Source of the DNA: Tomitella fengzijianii
GTDB lineage: Bacteria > Actinomycetota > Actinomycetes > Mycobacteriales > Mycobacteriaceae
Assembly (NCBI RefSeq): GCF_007559025.1
Contig: NZ_CP041765.1
Span: forward strand, 3,221,501 to 3,285,500
Direction of reading: 5' to 3'
DNA: 64,000 nt
The translations under genes and the position numbers were made by a program. Every line of letters starts with the position of its first letter. Position 1 is the first letter of the stretch. The notes under the pieces were generated by a model. It made no database searches and was not told the origin of the DNA. It saw only the letters and a program-made list of their open reading frames with translations. This document shows, piece by piece, positions 34,876 through 43,429 of the stretch.

Positions 34876-36620
34876 CGGAGGTCGCCGCCATCGAATGGCT
34901 CATCCCGTTGCCGGTGCTCCTGCCCTTCCTCGGGGCCGCGGCCACCATGACGCTCGGCCGTCACCCGCGCCTCCAGCGCATCCTCAGCATCATCGTGCTC
35001 GCCCTGGGCACCGCCGTGGCCGGCGCGCTGCTGGTCCTGGCCGACCGCAACGGCATCACCGCCGTCCAGGTGGGCGGCTGGCCGGCGCCGATCGGAATCA
35101 CGCTGGTCAGCGACAGGCTCTCGGCTTTGATGCTGGTCATCGCCTACGTCGTCCTGCTCGCGGTGATGGTCTACGCGGTGGGCCAGGGCATCCGCGACGG
35201 CGACGAGCACCAGCCGGTGTCGATCTTCCAGCCCACGTACCTGGTGATGGCGGCGGGGATCTCCAACGCGTTCCTCGCCGGCGACCTGTTCAACCTGTAC
35301 GTGGGGTTCGAGGTCCTGCTCGCCTCCAGCTTCGTGCTGCTGACCCTGGGCGCCAGCTCGGACCGGGTGCACGCCGGCGTCACCTACGTGATGGTGTCGA
35401 TGCTGTCGTCGCTGGTGTTCCTCGCGGGCATCGCGTTCACCTACGCCGCCACCGGCACGCTCAACCTGGCACAGCTCGCGGTGCGGCTCAGCGCGGTGCC
35501 GGAGGGCGTGCGCATCGCCATCTTCGCCGTGTTCCTCGTGGCGTTCGGCATCAAGGCCGCCGTGTTCCCGCTGTCGTCGTGGCTGCCGGACTCCTACCCC
35601 ACCGCCCCCGCGCCCATCACCGCGGTGTTCGCCGGCCTGCTCACCAAGGTGGGCGTCTACGCGATCATCCGCGCCCAGACGCTGCTGTTCCCGGGCGGCT
35701 CGCTCGACAACGTCCTGCTCGTCGCCGGCCTGGCCACGATGCTGTTCGGCATCTTCGGCGCCATCGCGCAGACCGACGTCAAGCGGTTGTTCTCGTTCAC
35801 CCTCGTCAGCCACATCGGCTACATGATCTTCGGCATCGGCCTGTCCACCCGGCTGGGGCTCGCGGGCGCCATCTACTACGTCGCGCACCACATCGTCGTG
35901 CAGACCGCGCTCTTCCTCGTGGTGGGGCTGATCGAACGGCAGGCCGGCTCCGCGTCGCTGCGCAGGCTCGGCAGCCTCGCCGCGGCAAGCCCCGTGCTGG
36001 CGGCGCTCTACCTGCTCCCGGCGCTGAACCTGGGCGGCATCCCGCCGTTCTCCGGGTTCATCGGCAAGGTGACGCTGCTGGAGGCGGGCGTGGAGGTAGG
36101 GACCCCGCTCGCGTGGGTGCTGGTGGCGGGTGCCGTGGTCACCAGCCTGCTCACGCTGTACGCGGTCATGCGGGTGTGGACCAAGGCGTTCTGGCGCTCG
36201 CGGGACGACGCCCCCGAGGGCGACATGGTGGCGGCGCGCCCGGCGGTGCTGCTCGACGACGTCGGCGACGTCGCACTGGCCGAACGCCGCGACGTGGGCA
36301 GGATGCCCACGCTGATGGTCGGGTCGACGGCGGCGCTCGTGCTCGTCGGTATCGTGCTCACCGTGGTGGCCGGCCCGCTGATCGGCTACACCGAGCGCGC
36401 GGCCGGCAACCTGCTCGACCGCTCGGTGTACGTGGGCACCGTGCTGGGGCCGCAGGCGGCCGCGGAGCTTCCCGAGGCGAGCGGGCCCGCCGAGCACACC
36501 GGGTTGTCCGACGCTTCGTCGTCGCAGCCGTCCACCGCGGGCGGCCCGCGGTCCGACGCGCCGTCCGACCCCCCCGGCGGCCATCCGCGGCACGGCGCCC
36601 CCACGGAGGACGGACGATGA
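34872..36620 (+). CDS. mrpD: Mrp Na+/H+ antiporter subunit D
   Basis: 582-residue NuoN/NuoM-like antiporter subunit with about fourteen membrane helices. The key stretch LYVGFEVLLASSFVLL carries the conserved Glu. FGIKAAVFPLSSWLPDSYPTAPAPITAVFAGLLTKVGVY contains the conserved Lys residues, and LGGIPPFSGFIGKVTLLEAG closes the core. A long hydrophilic C-terminal tail (about residues 520-582, Pro/Ser/Asp-rich) is an extension. It overlaps both neighbours by 4 bases. Confidence 0.94.
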   Translation: MTEVAAIEWLIPLPVLLPFLGAAATMTLGRHPRLQRILSIIVLALGTAVAGALLVLADRNGITAVQVGGWPAPIGITLVSDRLSALMLVIAYVVLLAVMVYAVGQGIRDGDEHQPVSIFQPTYLVMAAGISNAFLAGDLFNLYVGFEVLLASSFVLLTLGASSDRVHAGVTYVMVSMLSSLVFLAGIAFTYAATGTLNLAQLAVRLSAVPEGVRIAIFAVFLVAFGIKAAVFPLSSWLPDSYPTAPAPITAVFAGLLTKVGVYAIIRAQTLLFPGGSLDNVLLVAGLATMLFGIFGAIAQTDVKRLFSFTLVSHIGYMIFGIGLSTRLGLAGAIYYVAHHIVVQTALFLVVGLIERQAGSASLRRLGSLAAASPVLAALYLLPALNLGGIPPFSGFIGKVTLLEAGVEVGTPLAWVLVAGAVVTSLLTLYAVMRVWTKAFWRSRDDAPEGDMVAARPAVLLDDVGDVALAERRDVGRMPTLMVGSTAALVLVGIVLTVVAGPLIGYTERAAGNLLDRSVYVGTVLGPQAAAELPEASGPAEHTGLSDASSSQPSTAGGPRSDAPSDPPGGHPRHGAPTEDGR

Positions 36621-37297
36621 GCCAGTTCGCGGAGTCACTCGCCCGCCGCCTGCGCACGCCGCTGACGGCGCGCGACGTGCTGATCCGGCTGTGGGTCATC
36701 GTCTGGCTGACGTTCGTGTGGGTGCTGCTGTGGGGGGAGGTCACGGCCGCGAACGTGCTCGGCGGCGTGGCCGTCTCGCTGGCGATCCTCATCCTCGCGC
36801 CCCTTCCGCAGCTGCCCGTGGAAGGGCGGCTGCACCCGCTGTCCGCGATCACGCTGGTGCTGCGCGTGGCCTTCGAACTGGTCGTGTCCTCCATGGAGGT
36901 GGCGTGGCTGTCCATCCGGCCCGGCCCGCCGCCGATGACCGCCATCCTGCGCGCGCACGTGTCCGTCCGCTCCGACCTGGTGCTGGGCCTGCTCGTGGAC
37001 GCGATCAACGTCGTCCCCGGCACCATCGTCCTGGAGGTCGACCGCCGCGCACGCGTGCTCTACATCCACGTGCTGGACGCGCACAGCGCCGCCAAGGTCG
37101 ACCGCTTCTACGCCAACGTGGCACGGCTCGAGCGCATGTTCATCAGGGCGTTCGAGCGGGAGGGCGACTGGCAGGAGCGGGTCCGCCGCCCCACGCCCCG
37201 CGTGGTGCCCACGGATCACCCCGCCGCCGGCGGTGCGCGGGAACCGGGCGGCACACAGGGCCGTCCCGGCGACGACGAGTGGAGGCCGCGCCGATGA
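36617..37297 (+). CDS. mrpE: Mrp Na+/H+ antiporter subunit E
   Basis: 226-residue subunit with two or three N-terminal helices (WVIVWLTFVWVLLWGEVTAANVLGGVAVSLAILILAPLP). The MrpE domain has VAWLSIRPGPPPMTAILR and INVVPGTIVLEVDRRARVLYIHVLD, matching the family signature of a cytosolic alpha-beta part. The last 45 residues are a basic, glycine-rich tail. Overlaps mrpD and mrpF. It is needed for assembly of the full Mrp complex. Confidence 0.93.
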   Translation: MSQFAESLARRLRTPLTARDVLIRLWVIVWLTFVWVLLWGEVTAANVLGGVAVSLAILILAPLPQLPVEGRLHPLSAITLVLRVAFELVVSSMEVAWLSIRPGPPPMTAILRAHVSVRSDLVLGLLVDAINVVPGTIVLEVDRRARVLYIHVLDAHSAAKVDRFYANVARLERMFIRAFEREGDWQERVRRPTPRVVPTDHPAAGGAREPGGTQGRPGDDEWRPRR

Positions 37298-37554
37298 ACG
37301 TCGTGTGGATACTGGCCGGCTGCGCGCTGGTCGCGGCCGCGCTGCTGGCCGTGTACCGCCTCATCGCCGGGCCGAGCACCCTCGACCGGCTGGTCGCCAC
37401 CGAGATGGCGGCGTCGGTGTGCATGTCCGGGATGGGGGCCTGGGCCGCCTACAGCGTCGATTCCTCGGTGCTCGCCGCGCTGGTGGCGCTCGCGCTGCTC
37501 GGGTTCATCGGTTCGATCTCCGTGCCCCGTTTCCGCAGGCGTGATCGCGAATGA
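37294..37554 (+). CDS. mrpF: Mrp Na+/H+ antiporter subunit F
   Basis: 86-residue subunit of three membrane helices. YRLIAGPSTLDRLVATEMAAS holds the conserved GPSxxDR motif with the functionally important Asp, and ALVALALLGFIGSISVPRF is the last helix. Overlaps mrpE and mrpG by 4 bases each, completing the coupled operon. Confidence 0.93.
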   Translation: MNVVWILAGCALVAAALLAVYRLIAGPSTLDRLVATEMAASVCMSGMGAWAAYSVDSSVLAALVALALLGFIGSISVPRFRRRDRE

Positions 37555-38039
37555 ACGCCGCGCTGGATTGGGCCGCCGCGATTCTGGTGCTGCTGGGCTC
37601 GTTGTTCGCGCTGACCGCCGCCATCGGGCTGGTCCGCTTCCCGGACACCGTGAGCCGCATGCACCCCAGCACCAAGACCCAGGTGCTGGGCCTGCTCCTG
37701 GTGCTCGTGGGCGCGGGGATCAGGCTGCGCGGCAGCGTCGACGTGGGCATGCTGGTTCTGGCCGGGCTGTTCACCGTCATCGTCTCGCCCGTGTTCGCCC
37801 ACCTGGTGGGCCGCTCCGCCTACCGCGAGCGCGGGCTGCGCGTCGACCTCATGACGCGCGACGAGATGCCCGCGGAGCCCGCCGTGGTGGACGAGAAGCT
37901 GGACGACGATGACGATGTCGATGACGATGACGCCGAAGACGCCGAGGACGCCGACGGCGGGGCCGGGGACGCCGACGGCGGGGCCGGGGACGCCGAGGAC
38001 GCCGACGGCGGGGCCGGGGACGGCGGAGGCAGGACCTGA
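37551..38039 (+). CDS. mrpG: Mrp Na+/H+ antiporter subunit G with acidic repeat tail
   Basis: 162-residue last subunit. Three membrane helices (about residues 6-88) contain GLVRFPDTVSRMHPSTKTQVLG, the MrpG signature. From about residue 117 the tail becomes extremely acidic (DDDDDVDDDDAEDAED) and then repeats ADGGAGD three times, encoded by 21-base direct repeats. Such a tail is unusual for MrpG and is probably disordered and cytosolic; copy-number change of the repeat would keep the frame. It ends the operon. Confidence 0.92.
   Translation: MNAALDWAAAILVLLGSLFALTAAIGLVRFPDTVSRMHPSTKTQVLGLLLVLVGAGIRLRGSVDVGMLVLAGLFTVIVSPVFAHLVGRSAYRERGLRVDLMTRDEMPAEPAVVDEKLDDDDDVDDDDAEDAEDADGGAGDADGGAGDAEDADGGAGDGGGRT
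37950..38021 (+). repeat. 21-bp in-frame direct repeats in the mrpG tail
   Basis: Three perfect copies of a 21-base unit (GCCGACGGCGGGGCCGGGGA plus C) lie at 37950-37970, 37971-37991 and 38001-38021, the last two separated by 9 bases. They encode ADGGAGD. Slippage would change tail length in steps of seven residues without a frameshift. Confidence 0.9.
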
Positions 38040-38085
38040 CCGGTCCGCGCCCGCGCGTGCCAGAACCGGCGGCGCGGCTTCCCCC

Positions 38086-39210
38086 TCAGGGCCGAAGCTC
38101 CCGGGTCAGCGAGTCCACCACCGCCCACAGGTCGCCCCCGGAACTCTCCTGCACCCGGCGCTGCCGCTGGTACGAGGCACCGCGCCGGGGGATCTCGGCC
38201 ACGCCTGCGAGTTCGGCGGCGCACCCCAGCCGCTGCGCTACCGGTTCCAGCCGGGTGAGGATGTCGTCGAGGTCTTCGGTGACGGGCCGTTCCGCGTTGT
38301 CGGCGTCGACGATCACCTCCGCGTCCAATCCGTACCGGGCGGCGCGCCACTTGTTCTCCTGCACGTGCCAGGGCGGCAGCGCGGGCAGCGTCCGGCCGTC
38401 CTCGAGCCGCCGGTCCAGGTCCACCACCAGGCATTGGATCAGCGCGACGATCGCCTGCAGCTCGGCGAAGGTGGGCACCCCGTCGCACACACGCACCTCG
38501 ATGGTGCCCAGGTGCGGCGCCGGGCGGATGTCCCAGCGGACCTCGGTGATGTCGTCGATGACGCCCGTGGCCAGCTGGTCGCGGACGAAACCCTCGTAGC
38601 CGGACCAGTCGTCGAAGTGGAAGGGCAGCCCTGCCGTGGGGAGCTGCTGGAACATCATCGCCCGGTTGGAGGCGTAGCCGGTGTCGTGCCCGGACCACAC
38701 GGGCGACGACGCGGACAGCGCCAGCAGGTGCGGGTACTGCAGCAACAGGGCGCCGAGGATGGGGAACACCTTGTGCTGCGATGAGACGCCGACGTGCACG
38801 TGCACGCCCCAGATGAGCATCTGCCGGCCCCACCACTGCGTGCGCTCGATCAGTTCGCGGTAGCGCTCGCCGCCGGTGAGCTGCTGGACGTCCCAGCGGG
38901 CGAACGGGTGGGTGCCGGCGGAGATGAGGTCGATGTCCATCCGCTCGGACTCGGCCCGCACCGCGGTCAACCCCTCACGCAGGTCGGCCATCGCCTCGCC
39001 GACGTCGGCGCACACGCCGGTGACGAGCTCGACCGTGTTGCGCAGCAGCTCGCCGTGCAGCCGCGCAGCCTGCGACGGCTGCTCGCGGCGCACCGTCGCG
39101 AGCAACCGTTCGGCGTCATTGCGCAGGTTGCGGGTGCGGCGGTCCACCAGGGCGAGCTCCCACTCGACCCCGATGGTCGGCCGCGGCGACCCGGCGAAGG
39201 CGATGGACAC
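38086..39210 (-). CDS. ybdK: YbdK-type carboxylate-amine ligase (glutamate-cysteine ligase 2 family)
   Basis: 374-residue GCS2-family ATP-dependent ligase. Landmarks: PTIGVEWELALVDRRT at the start, ELLRNTVELVTGVC, GTHPFARW, WGVHVHVGVSSQHKVFPI (substrate-site HVH), SNRAMMFQQLPTAGLPF and GTIEVRVCDGVPT. Stand-alone family members ligate a carboxylate to an amine; weak glutamate-cysteine ligase activity is known for E. coli YbdK, the real substrate here is open. It is followed on the same strand by the SodC-like gene, as Rv0433 and sodC are adjacent in M. tuberculosis. It converges on the mrp operon end. Confidence 0.9.
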   Translation of the reverse strand: MSIAFAGSPRPTIGVEWELALVDRRTRNLRNDAERLLATVRREQPSQAARLHGELLRNTVELVTGVCADVGEAMADLREGLTAVRAESERMDIDLISAGTHPFARWDVQQLTGGERYRELIERTQWWGRQMLIWGVHVHVGVSSQHKVFPILGALLLQYPHLLALSASSPVWSGHDTGYASNRAMMFQQLPTAGLPFHFDDWSGYEGFVRDQLATGVIDDITEVRWDIRPAPHLGTIEVRVCDGVPTFAELQAIVALIQCLVVDLDRRLEDGRTLPALPPWHVQENKWRAARYGLDAEVIVDADNAERPVTEDLDDILTRLEPVAQRLGCAAELAGVAEIPRRGASYQRQRRVQESSGGDLWAVVDSLTRELRP

Positions 39211-39246
39211 GTCCGGCGCCCGGAAACTGCTCGATCGGGGACCCGG

Positions 39247-39873
39247 TCAGCGGCCCTCGACGACGCCGCAGCTCACCCGGGTGTCGTCGGCGGACATCAC
39301 GAGCACCGCGCTGCCCTGGCCGGCCGCGAGCTGCTCCACCTGGACTCCCGGGATGGTGGTGTCGAGGGTCCCGTTTCCGGCGTCGGAGATCGGCAGCGTC
39401 AGCGTGGTGCCGCCCTCGCCGCCGCCGAGGCTGCGGAGCTGCCCCGCCGACTGGAACTGGTCCGCCGCCACGCACGCACCGTTGTCGGTCACGCCCACCT
39501 TGTAGATGCCGGCCTGCAGGCTGCTGTCGTCCACCTCGACGTTGACGGTGAGTCCGCCCTGCTTGTCGCCCAGCTGGACGGTGCCGACCTCGTCGCCCGC
39601 GGAGTTCTTCAGCGACGCGGTGAACCCGTACGCCACCGGGGCCTTCTTCTCGCCGTCGGTGCCCGCCTCGGCGTTGTGGGTGCCGGCCGTCGCCCCGTCC
39701 ACCGCGCTCGGGTCCGGCGCGCCCGTGAACACGGCCGGAAGCTCATAGGTGGCGTCCGCCGGGGCGGACGTCTCGCTGTTGCTGCACGCCGTCAGCGCGA
39801 CAGCCGCCACCGCGATGGCCGGCGCCACCAGCCACGGGCTGCGCCGAAGGTGGCTGTGCGAACGGTTGGTCAT
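39247..39873 (-). CDS. SodC-like lipoprotein lacking all copper/zinc ligands
   Basis: 208-residue predicted lipoprotein: signal peptide with lipobox LTAC (Cys30). From about residue 95 the chain follows the Cu/Zn superoxide dismutase pattern: GTVQLGDKQGGLTVNVEVDD, AGIYKVGV where HGxHxH is expected, QFQSAGQL where SAGGH is expected, and VLVMSADD then RVSCGVVEGR at the end. The structural disulfide cysteines (134, 202) remain, but the only histidine in the mature protein is His66, outside the fold, so no metal site can form. Gene order matches the sodC position of mycobacteria. It is unlikely to dismutate superoxide; a binding or structural role is inferred. ATG 39873 follows GAGGAGG. Confidence 0.8.
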   Translation of the reverse strand: MTNRSHSHLRRSPWLVAPAIAVAAVALTACSNSETSAPADATYELPAVFTGAPDPSAVDGATAGTHNAEAGTDGEKKAPVAYGFTASLKNSAGDEVGTVQLGDKQGGLTVNVEVDDSSLQAGIYKVGVTDNGACVAADQFQSAGQLRSLGGGEGGTTLTLPISDAGNGTLDTTIPGVQVEQLAAGQGSAVLVMSADDTRVSCGVVEGR

Positions 39874-39997
39874 GGGTCGGCCTCCTCGAAGTTGTGTCCT
39901 GAGCATAATCAGGCGTGCTCACCGCGTGGGACAGAGGTGCGTCCCGGCCTCCGCGACCCGGCGTCGGCGTGCTGATCCGGACCGCTGCCGTGGTGCC

Positions 39998-40609
39998 TCA
40001 ATTGTCGGCGGTGACGATCACGATCACCCCGGGCGAGGCGGTCATGATGCCGTCGAAGCGCGGCTGCACCGGCAGCCCCAGCTCCGCCCCCACCTTCTGC
40101 GCCGCCGCCTTCTCACCCGGGCCGTCGCCGTAATAGACGGCGCTCGTCGGCACCTCGCCGTCGTTGTAGTTGCCCACGTGGGCAATGGACCATCCGTCGG
40201 ATTCCAGCGTGCTGGCGGTATCGCCGGCGAGGCCCTCGACCGTGCTGTTGTTGTAGACCCGCACCGGCGTCCGCTTGGCCTCCGCGTCGCCGACCGACCC
40301 GGCCGCGCCCGTCGTCGCCGGGGGCCGCGTGCTCGTGGCGGCGGCGGACCCGGTGTCCCCGGCCCCCGTCGGAGCGGTCGTGCCTGTGGCGCTCTGCGTC
40401 TGCCGCGACGCATCCGCCGCCCGCGCCGTCCCGCCGGAGCCTCCCTGCGCTGTGGTGGTCGGCGACGACGATCCCGATGCGGCGGCGTCCGCGTCTGAGC
40501 CGGACATGCTGATGAACCCGAGACCGGCGAACACGATCGCCGCGGACAGCAGCACCATCGCCAGTGCCCGCAGCGGAAGTCCCGACGGCTCGGGGGAAGG
40601 GGTACTCAC
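39998..40609 (-). CDS. LytR C-terminal domain (LytR_C) envelope protein
   Basis: 203-residue single-pass protein. A membrane helix ([20 protein letters not shown], about residues 13-32) is followed by a long Ser/Thr/Ala/Gly-rich linker (about 40-115) and a C-terminal LytR_C domain ([28 protein letters not shown] ... VIVIVTADN). It resembles Rv0431 of M. tuberculosis, located in the same order between DUF3263 and sodC. LytR_C domains are found in cell-wall polymer transfer proteins, but this protein lacks the catalytic LCP part. The GTG at 40609 avoids overlap with the preceding gene; the ribosome site is weak. Confidence 0.82.
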   Translation of the reverse strand: MSTPSPEPSGLPLRALAMVLLSAAIVFAGLGFISMSGSDADAAASGSSSPTTTAQGGSGGTARAADASRQTQSATGTTAPTGAGDTGSAAATSTRPPATTGAAGSVGDAEAKRTPVRVYNNSTVEGLAGDTASTLESDGWSIAHVGNYNDGEVPTSAVYYGDGPGEKAAAQKVGAELGLPVQPRFDGIMTASPGVIVIVTADN

Positions 40610-40619
40610 CGCAGCGAGT

Positions 40620-40928
40620 TTAGGTGATGGTGATTCCGAGGCGGCGGGCCGCACGGGCCTTCTGCCGACTGGCGCGCAGGCGCCTCAGTCGTTTGACCAG
40701 CAAAGGGTCCGCAGCAAGCGCCTCCGGACGGTCCACCAGGGCATTGAGAACCTGGTAGTACCGGGTCGCGGACAGGCCGAAAGTCTCCTTGATGGCCTCT
40801 TCCTTGGCCCCGGCGAACTTCCACCATTGACGCTCGAATGCCAGGATGTCGCGCTCGCGGCGGGTCAGCCCGTCCTCCGGCTGGTGCGCGTCGTCGCCGG
40901 TCGTCTCTCGCGCTGCTGCGCCGTCCAT
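40620..40928 (-). CDS. DUF3263 domain-containing small protein
   Basis: 102-residue helical protein containing [51 protein letters not shown], the complete DUF3263 signature with a helix-turn-helix-like pattern, and a basic C-terminal tail ([20 protein letters not shown]). It is likely a DNA-binding regulator conserved in mycolic-acid actinomycetes (Rv0430 in M. tuberculosis). It is divergent from def across 285 bases that contain a CAGGAAT/ATTCCTG inverted repeat at 41024-41049. Confidence 0.88.
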   Translation of the reverse strand: MDGAAARETTGDDAHQPEDGLTRRERDILAFERQWWKFAGAKEEAIKETFGLSATRYYQVLNALVDRPEALAADPLLVKRLRRLRASRQKARAARRLGITIT

Positions 40929-41213
40929 CGTCTCCTCGACTCCCCGTTTCTCGCGGCCCCGCGCCGTACCGAACGCATGCCCGGCACCACCCTGGGGCCG
41001 ACCCGTTCAGGAACGTACCCGGTCAGGAATGACAGCCCTGTGATTCCTGCGGCCATTGAACCACGGGCGCCCGGCACCGCAGTGGACGTGCAGGGCGACG
41101 GCGCGGCCGTGTCGTGGCGGGCATCACGCCTCTTCGGGTGCGCAGGGTCGGCGCGCGCCGCTGCTGTCAGGCCGCGGCAGGCCCGCCACGGGCGCGCACT
41201 ATCCTGTATGACC

Positions 41214-41804
41214 ATGGCAATCCTTCCCATCCGCATCGTCGGCGACCCCGTTCTGCATCAGCCGACGAAGCCTTTCGCCGGCGACCCGGCCGACATCGCC
41301 GAGCTGATCCGCGACCTGTACGACACGATGGACGCGGCCAACGGCGTCGGCCTCGCCGCCAACCAGGTGGGCGTCGACCTGCGGGTGTTCGTCTACGACT
41401 GCCCCGACGAGCGTTCCCCCCGGGGCGCCGAGCGGCGCCGAGGCGAGGTGGTCAACCCGGTGCTCGAGACCTCCGAGATCCCCGAGACCATGCCCGACGA
41501 GGACGAGGACGTGGAGGGATGCCTGTCCGTCCCCGGCGAGCAGTACCCCACGGGGCGGGCCGACTGGGCGCGGGTCACCGGCACCGATGCCGCGGGCGAG
41601 CCGATCGCGGTGGAGGGGACCGGATTCTTCGCCCGGTGCCTGCAACACGAGGTGGGCCACCTGGACGGATACCTCTACCTGGACTCGCTGATCGGCCGCA
41701 ACAAGCGCGCGGCGAAGAAGATGCTCAAGCAGAACGGGTGGGGCGCGCCGGGCAACAGCTGGACCCCCGGGGAGGGCGACGACCCGTTCGGCTACGACGA
41801 CTGA
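41214..41804 (+). CDS. def: Peptide deformylase
   Basis: 196-residue metalloenzyme removing the formyl group from new proteins. All three motifs are present: [16 protein letters not shown] (metal Cys) and QHEVGHLDG (metal His pair with catalytic Glu). The start [15 protein letters not shown] mirrors mycobacterial Def; an in-frame ATG six bases earlier is possible. The C-terminal extension ([16 protein letters not shown]) is typical of mycobacterial-type enzymes. It is followed by the Rv0428c-like gene, as in M. tuberculosis. Confidence 0.95.
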   Translation: MAILPIRIVGDPVLHQPTKPFAGDPADIAELIRDLYDTMDAANGVGLAANQVGVDLRVFVYDCPDERSPRGAERRRGEVVNPVLETSEIPETMPDEDEDVEGCLSVPGEQYPTGRADWARVTGTDAAGEPIAVEGTGFFARCLQHEVGHLDGYLYLDSLIGRNKRAAKKMLKQNGWGAPGNSWTPGEGDDPFGYDD

Positions 41805-41869
41805 CGACCCGACCGCACACGTTTCCGGTACCCGACGGCCGGGTCCGCACCCACGGGAGGCGGTGACGC

Positions 41870-42931
41870 ATGGGCCCCACAGGCAGGCACCCGACGCCGG
41901 CAGTCGGATCCCGCGTGGTGCTGCGCTACCGGCGCGCCCCGGGATCGGTGCCCTCGCAGAGCGACGCCCTGGGCACGCTGACAGGGCTCACACCGCTGGT
42001 GCGGGTGCGCACGGCGGATGGTTCCGAGGTGGCGGTGGAGCCCGGCCGCGTGGTGGTGCTCAAGTCGGTGCCGCCGCGGCCGGTGCGGACCTCGTCGATC
42101 CGCGCGCTCGAGGTGGCGATCGCGCAGGCGCGGGGCGACGCCGATACCGCGTGGGTGGCCGGCTGGGTCGCCCGGACCGGCGGCCCGGCCGGTGCGGACG
42201 GTGCGGACGGTGCGGACGGTGCGGACGCCGCCGGCCCGGAGGAGCTCGGCGGGGCCGATCCCCTGGCCGCAGGCGCGGCGGCGCCCCTGGCGGATCCGTC
42301 GATGCCGGAGGGCGACTTCTTCCATGACCTGCTGGACGCGCCCACGCTCCGCGCGCTCGACGCGTGGTTCTCCGGTCGCGGCATGCAGACGACCCTGCGC
42401 CTGCCGGACCGACTCGTGCGACCGCCGGGTCACTGGCGGAGCTTCGGCGAGCATCTGGTCCTCACTGCGGCGCTGCCGCTGAGCAGTCCGACTCCGCCAT
42501 CGGAGGAACCGGCAGCCGACGGCGCTGCGGAGGCGGAACCGCATCGTGGGCGGGCCCGCGTGCCTCTCGACGCCCCGGGACACTCCGCGGATGCGGTGGC
42601 CCGGCTTTCCGAGGGCGCGGACGGCCGGCTGTGGGCGGTCCTCACGGCCGAACCGGCGGAACTTCCGCGCGGCGACGATGCGCACGCGGAAGCAGCCAGG
42701 ACCGCGAGCGTGGGGGCGGCGGTCCAGGCCTTGTGCCGCTGGGCGGCCGCCGCGGGTGCGACCGGGGCGGTTCTCGCGGTGCTCGATGCCGCGGGTGATG
42801 CGCCCGGAGACTCCGCCACCGTGGGAGGGCGGCGCGGGCGTGCGCGCGGATTCGACGAGGCGTCCATGCGCGCGGTGGGGTTCGCCGATCACCACCGGTG
42901 CCGATTCGTCCGGTTGCACGCCGTCCCCTGA
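41870..42931 (+). CDS. Rv0428c-like GNAT-related protein
   Basis: 353-residue protein. The N-terminal 85 residues form a small beta domain (GSRVVLRYRRAPGS...DALGTLTGLTPLVRVRTADGSEVAVEPGRVVVLKSVPP) found in this actinobacterial family next to def. The C-terminal part (VGAAVQALCRWAAAAGATGAVLAVL ... MRAVGFADHHRCRFVRL) matches the end of a GNAT acetyltransferase domain, including the HHxxRY-like tail. A central region has an acidic GAD repeat coded by four 9-base units. Substrate unknown. It may be co-transcribed with def (65-bp gap). Confidence 0.72.
   Translation: MGPTGRHPTPAVGSRVVLRYRRAPGSVPSQSDALGTLTGLTPLVRVRTADGSEVAVEPGRVVVLKSVPPRPVRTSSIRALEVAIAQARGDADTAWVAGWVARTGGPAGADGADGADGADAAGPEELGGADPLAAGAAAPLADPSMPEGDFFHDLLDAPTLRALDAWFSGRGMQTTLRLPDRLVRPPGHWRSFGEHLVLTAALPLSSPTPPSEEPAADGAAEAEPHRGRARVPLDAPGHSADAVARLSEGADGRLWAVLTAEPAELPRGDDAHAEAARTASVGAAVQALCRWAAAAGATGAVLAVLDAAGDAPGDSATVGGRRGRARGFDEASMRAVGFADHHRCRFVRLHAVP
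42191..42226 (+). repeat. 9-bp x4 in-frame tandem repeat
   Basis: Four perfect GGTGCGGAC units encode GADGADGADGAD within the linker of the GNAT-related gene. Slippage here would alter linker length in steps of three residues. Confidence 0.9.
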
Positions 42932-43001
42932 TAGGGCGGGATCGGGCGGCAACTGCGCCTCCGGCACCGGCTGCGGTCCGCGTGCCGCCCCGGGCGCCGC
43001 G

Positions 43002-43355
43002 TCACACGGTGATGCGTTTGAAGTCCGGGTTCTTCGCGAGGAAGCGCTGCACGTAGGTGCACACCGGGCGCACGCGCCATCCGCGGTCACGGGCGGCCGT
43101 CATCGCGAACTCCACGAGTTCGGCCGCCAGGCCGCGCCGCCAGTGGTCCTCCATGATCACGGTGTGCATGAAGGCGACCTGCGTGCCGGCACCGGCCGTG
43201 CCGGCGGCCTTCCCCGGCGTCTCCACCGTGTAGCCGAGGATGCCGATGAGCTCATCCCCCACCCACAGCTCGAAGCGGTCCTGCGCGGTGTTCTCGACCA
43301 GGCCCAGGGCGGGCGTCCCGATACCAGGACCGGCCGCCGTGTCGTTCGCGTTCAT
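43002..43355 (-). CDS. GNAT family N-acetyltransferase
   Basis: 117-residue small GCN5-type acetyltransferase of the YidJ/GCN5-like short class. ELWVGDELIGILGYTVE is the beta strand pair before the core. AFMHTVIMEDHWRRGLAAELVEFAMTAARDRGWRVRPVCTYVQRFLAKNPDF contains the acetyl-CoA loop (degenerate Q/RxxGxG as WRRGLA) and the conserved C-Y-x-F-x-x-x-P end. The ATG at 43355 follows GGGAGG; upstream in-frame residues are basic and untypical. Substrate unknown. It is convergent with the Rv0428c-like gene. Confidence 0.85.
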   Translation of the reverse strand: MNANDTAAGPGIGTPALGLVENTAQDRFELWVGDELIGILGYTVETPGKAAGTAGAGTQVAFMHTVIMEDHWRRGLAAELVEFAMTAARDRGWRVRPVCTYVQRFLAKNPDFKRITV

Positions 43356-43429
43356 CGCACCTCCCGGTGTGGGTCGACGAGCGCGTTGCCGCACTCACGA
43401 CCGTTCTAGCACCGAAACCTGAGAGTCGG

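Noticed and set aside
34692..36638. 648-codon open frame antisense to mrpC-mrpD-mrpE
   Set aside because: Low-complexity charged translation; the opposite strand carries clear Mrp subunits with coupled starts.
41024..41049. CAGGAAT/ATTCCTG inverted repeat between DUF3263 and def as an operator
   Set aside because: Arms of only 7 bp, so chance occurrence is likely; mentioned with the DUF3263 gene but not called as a site.
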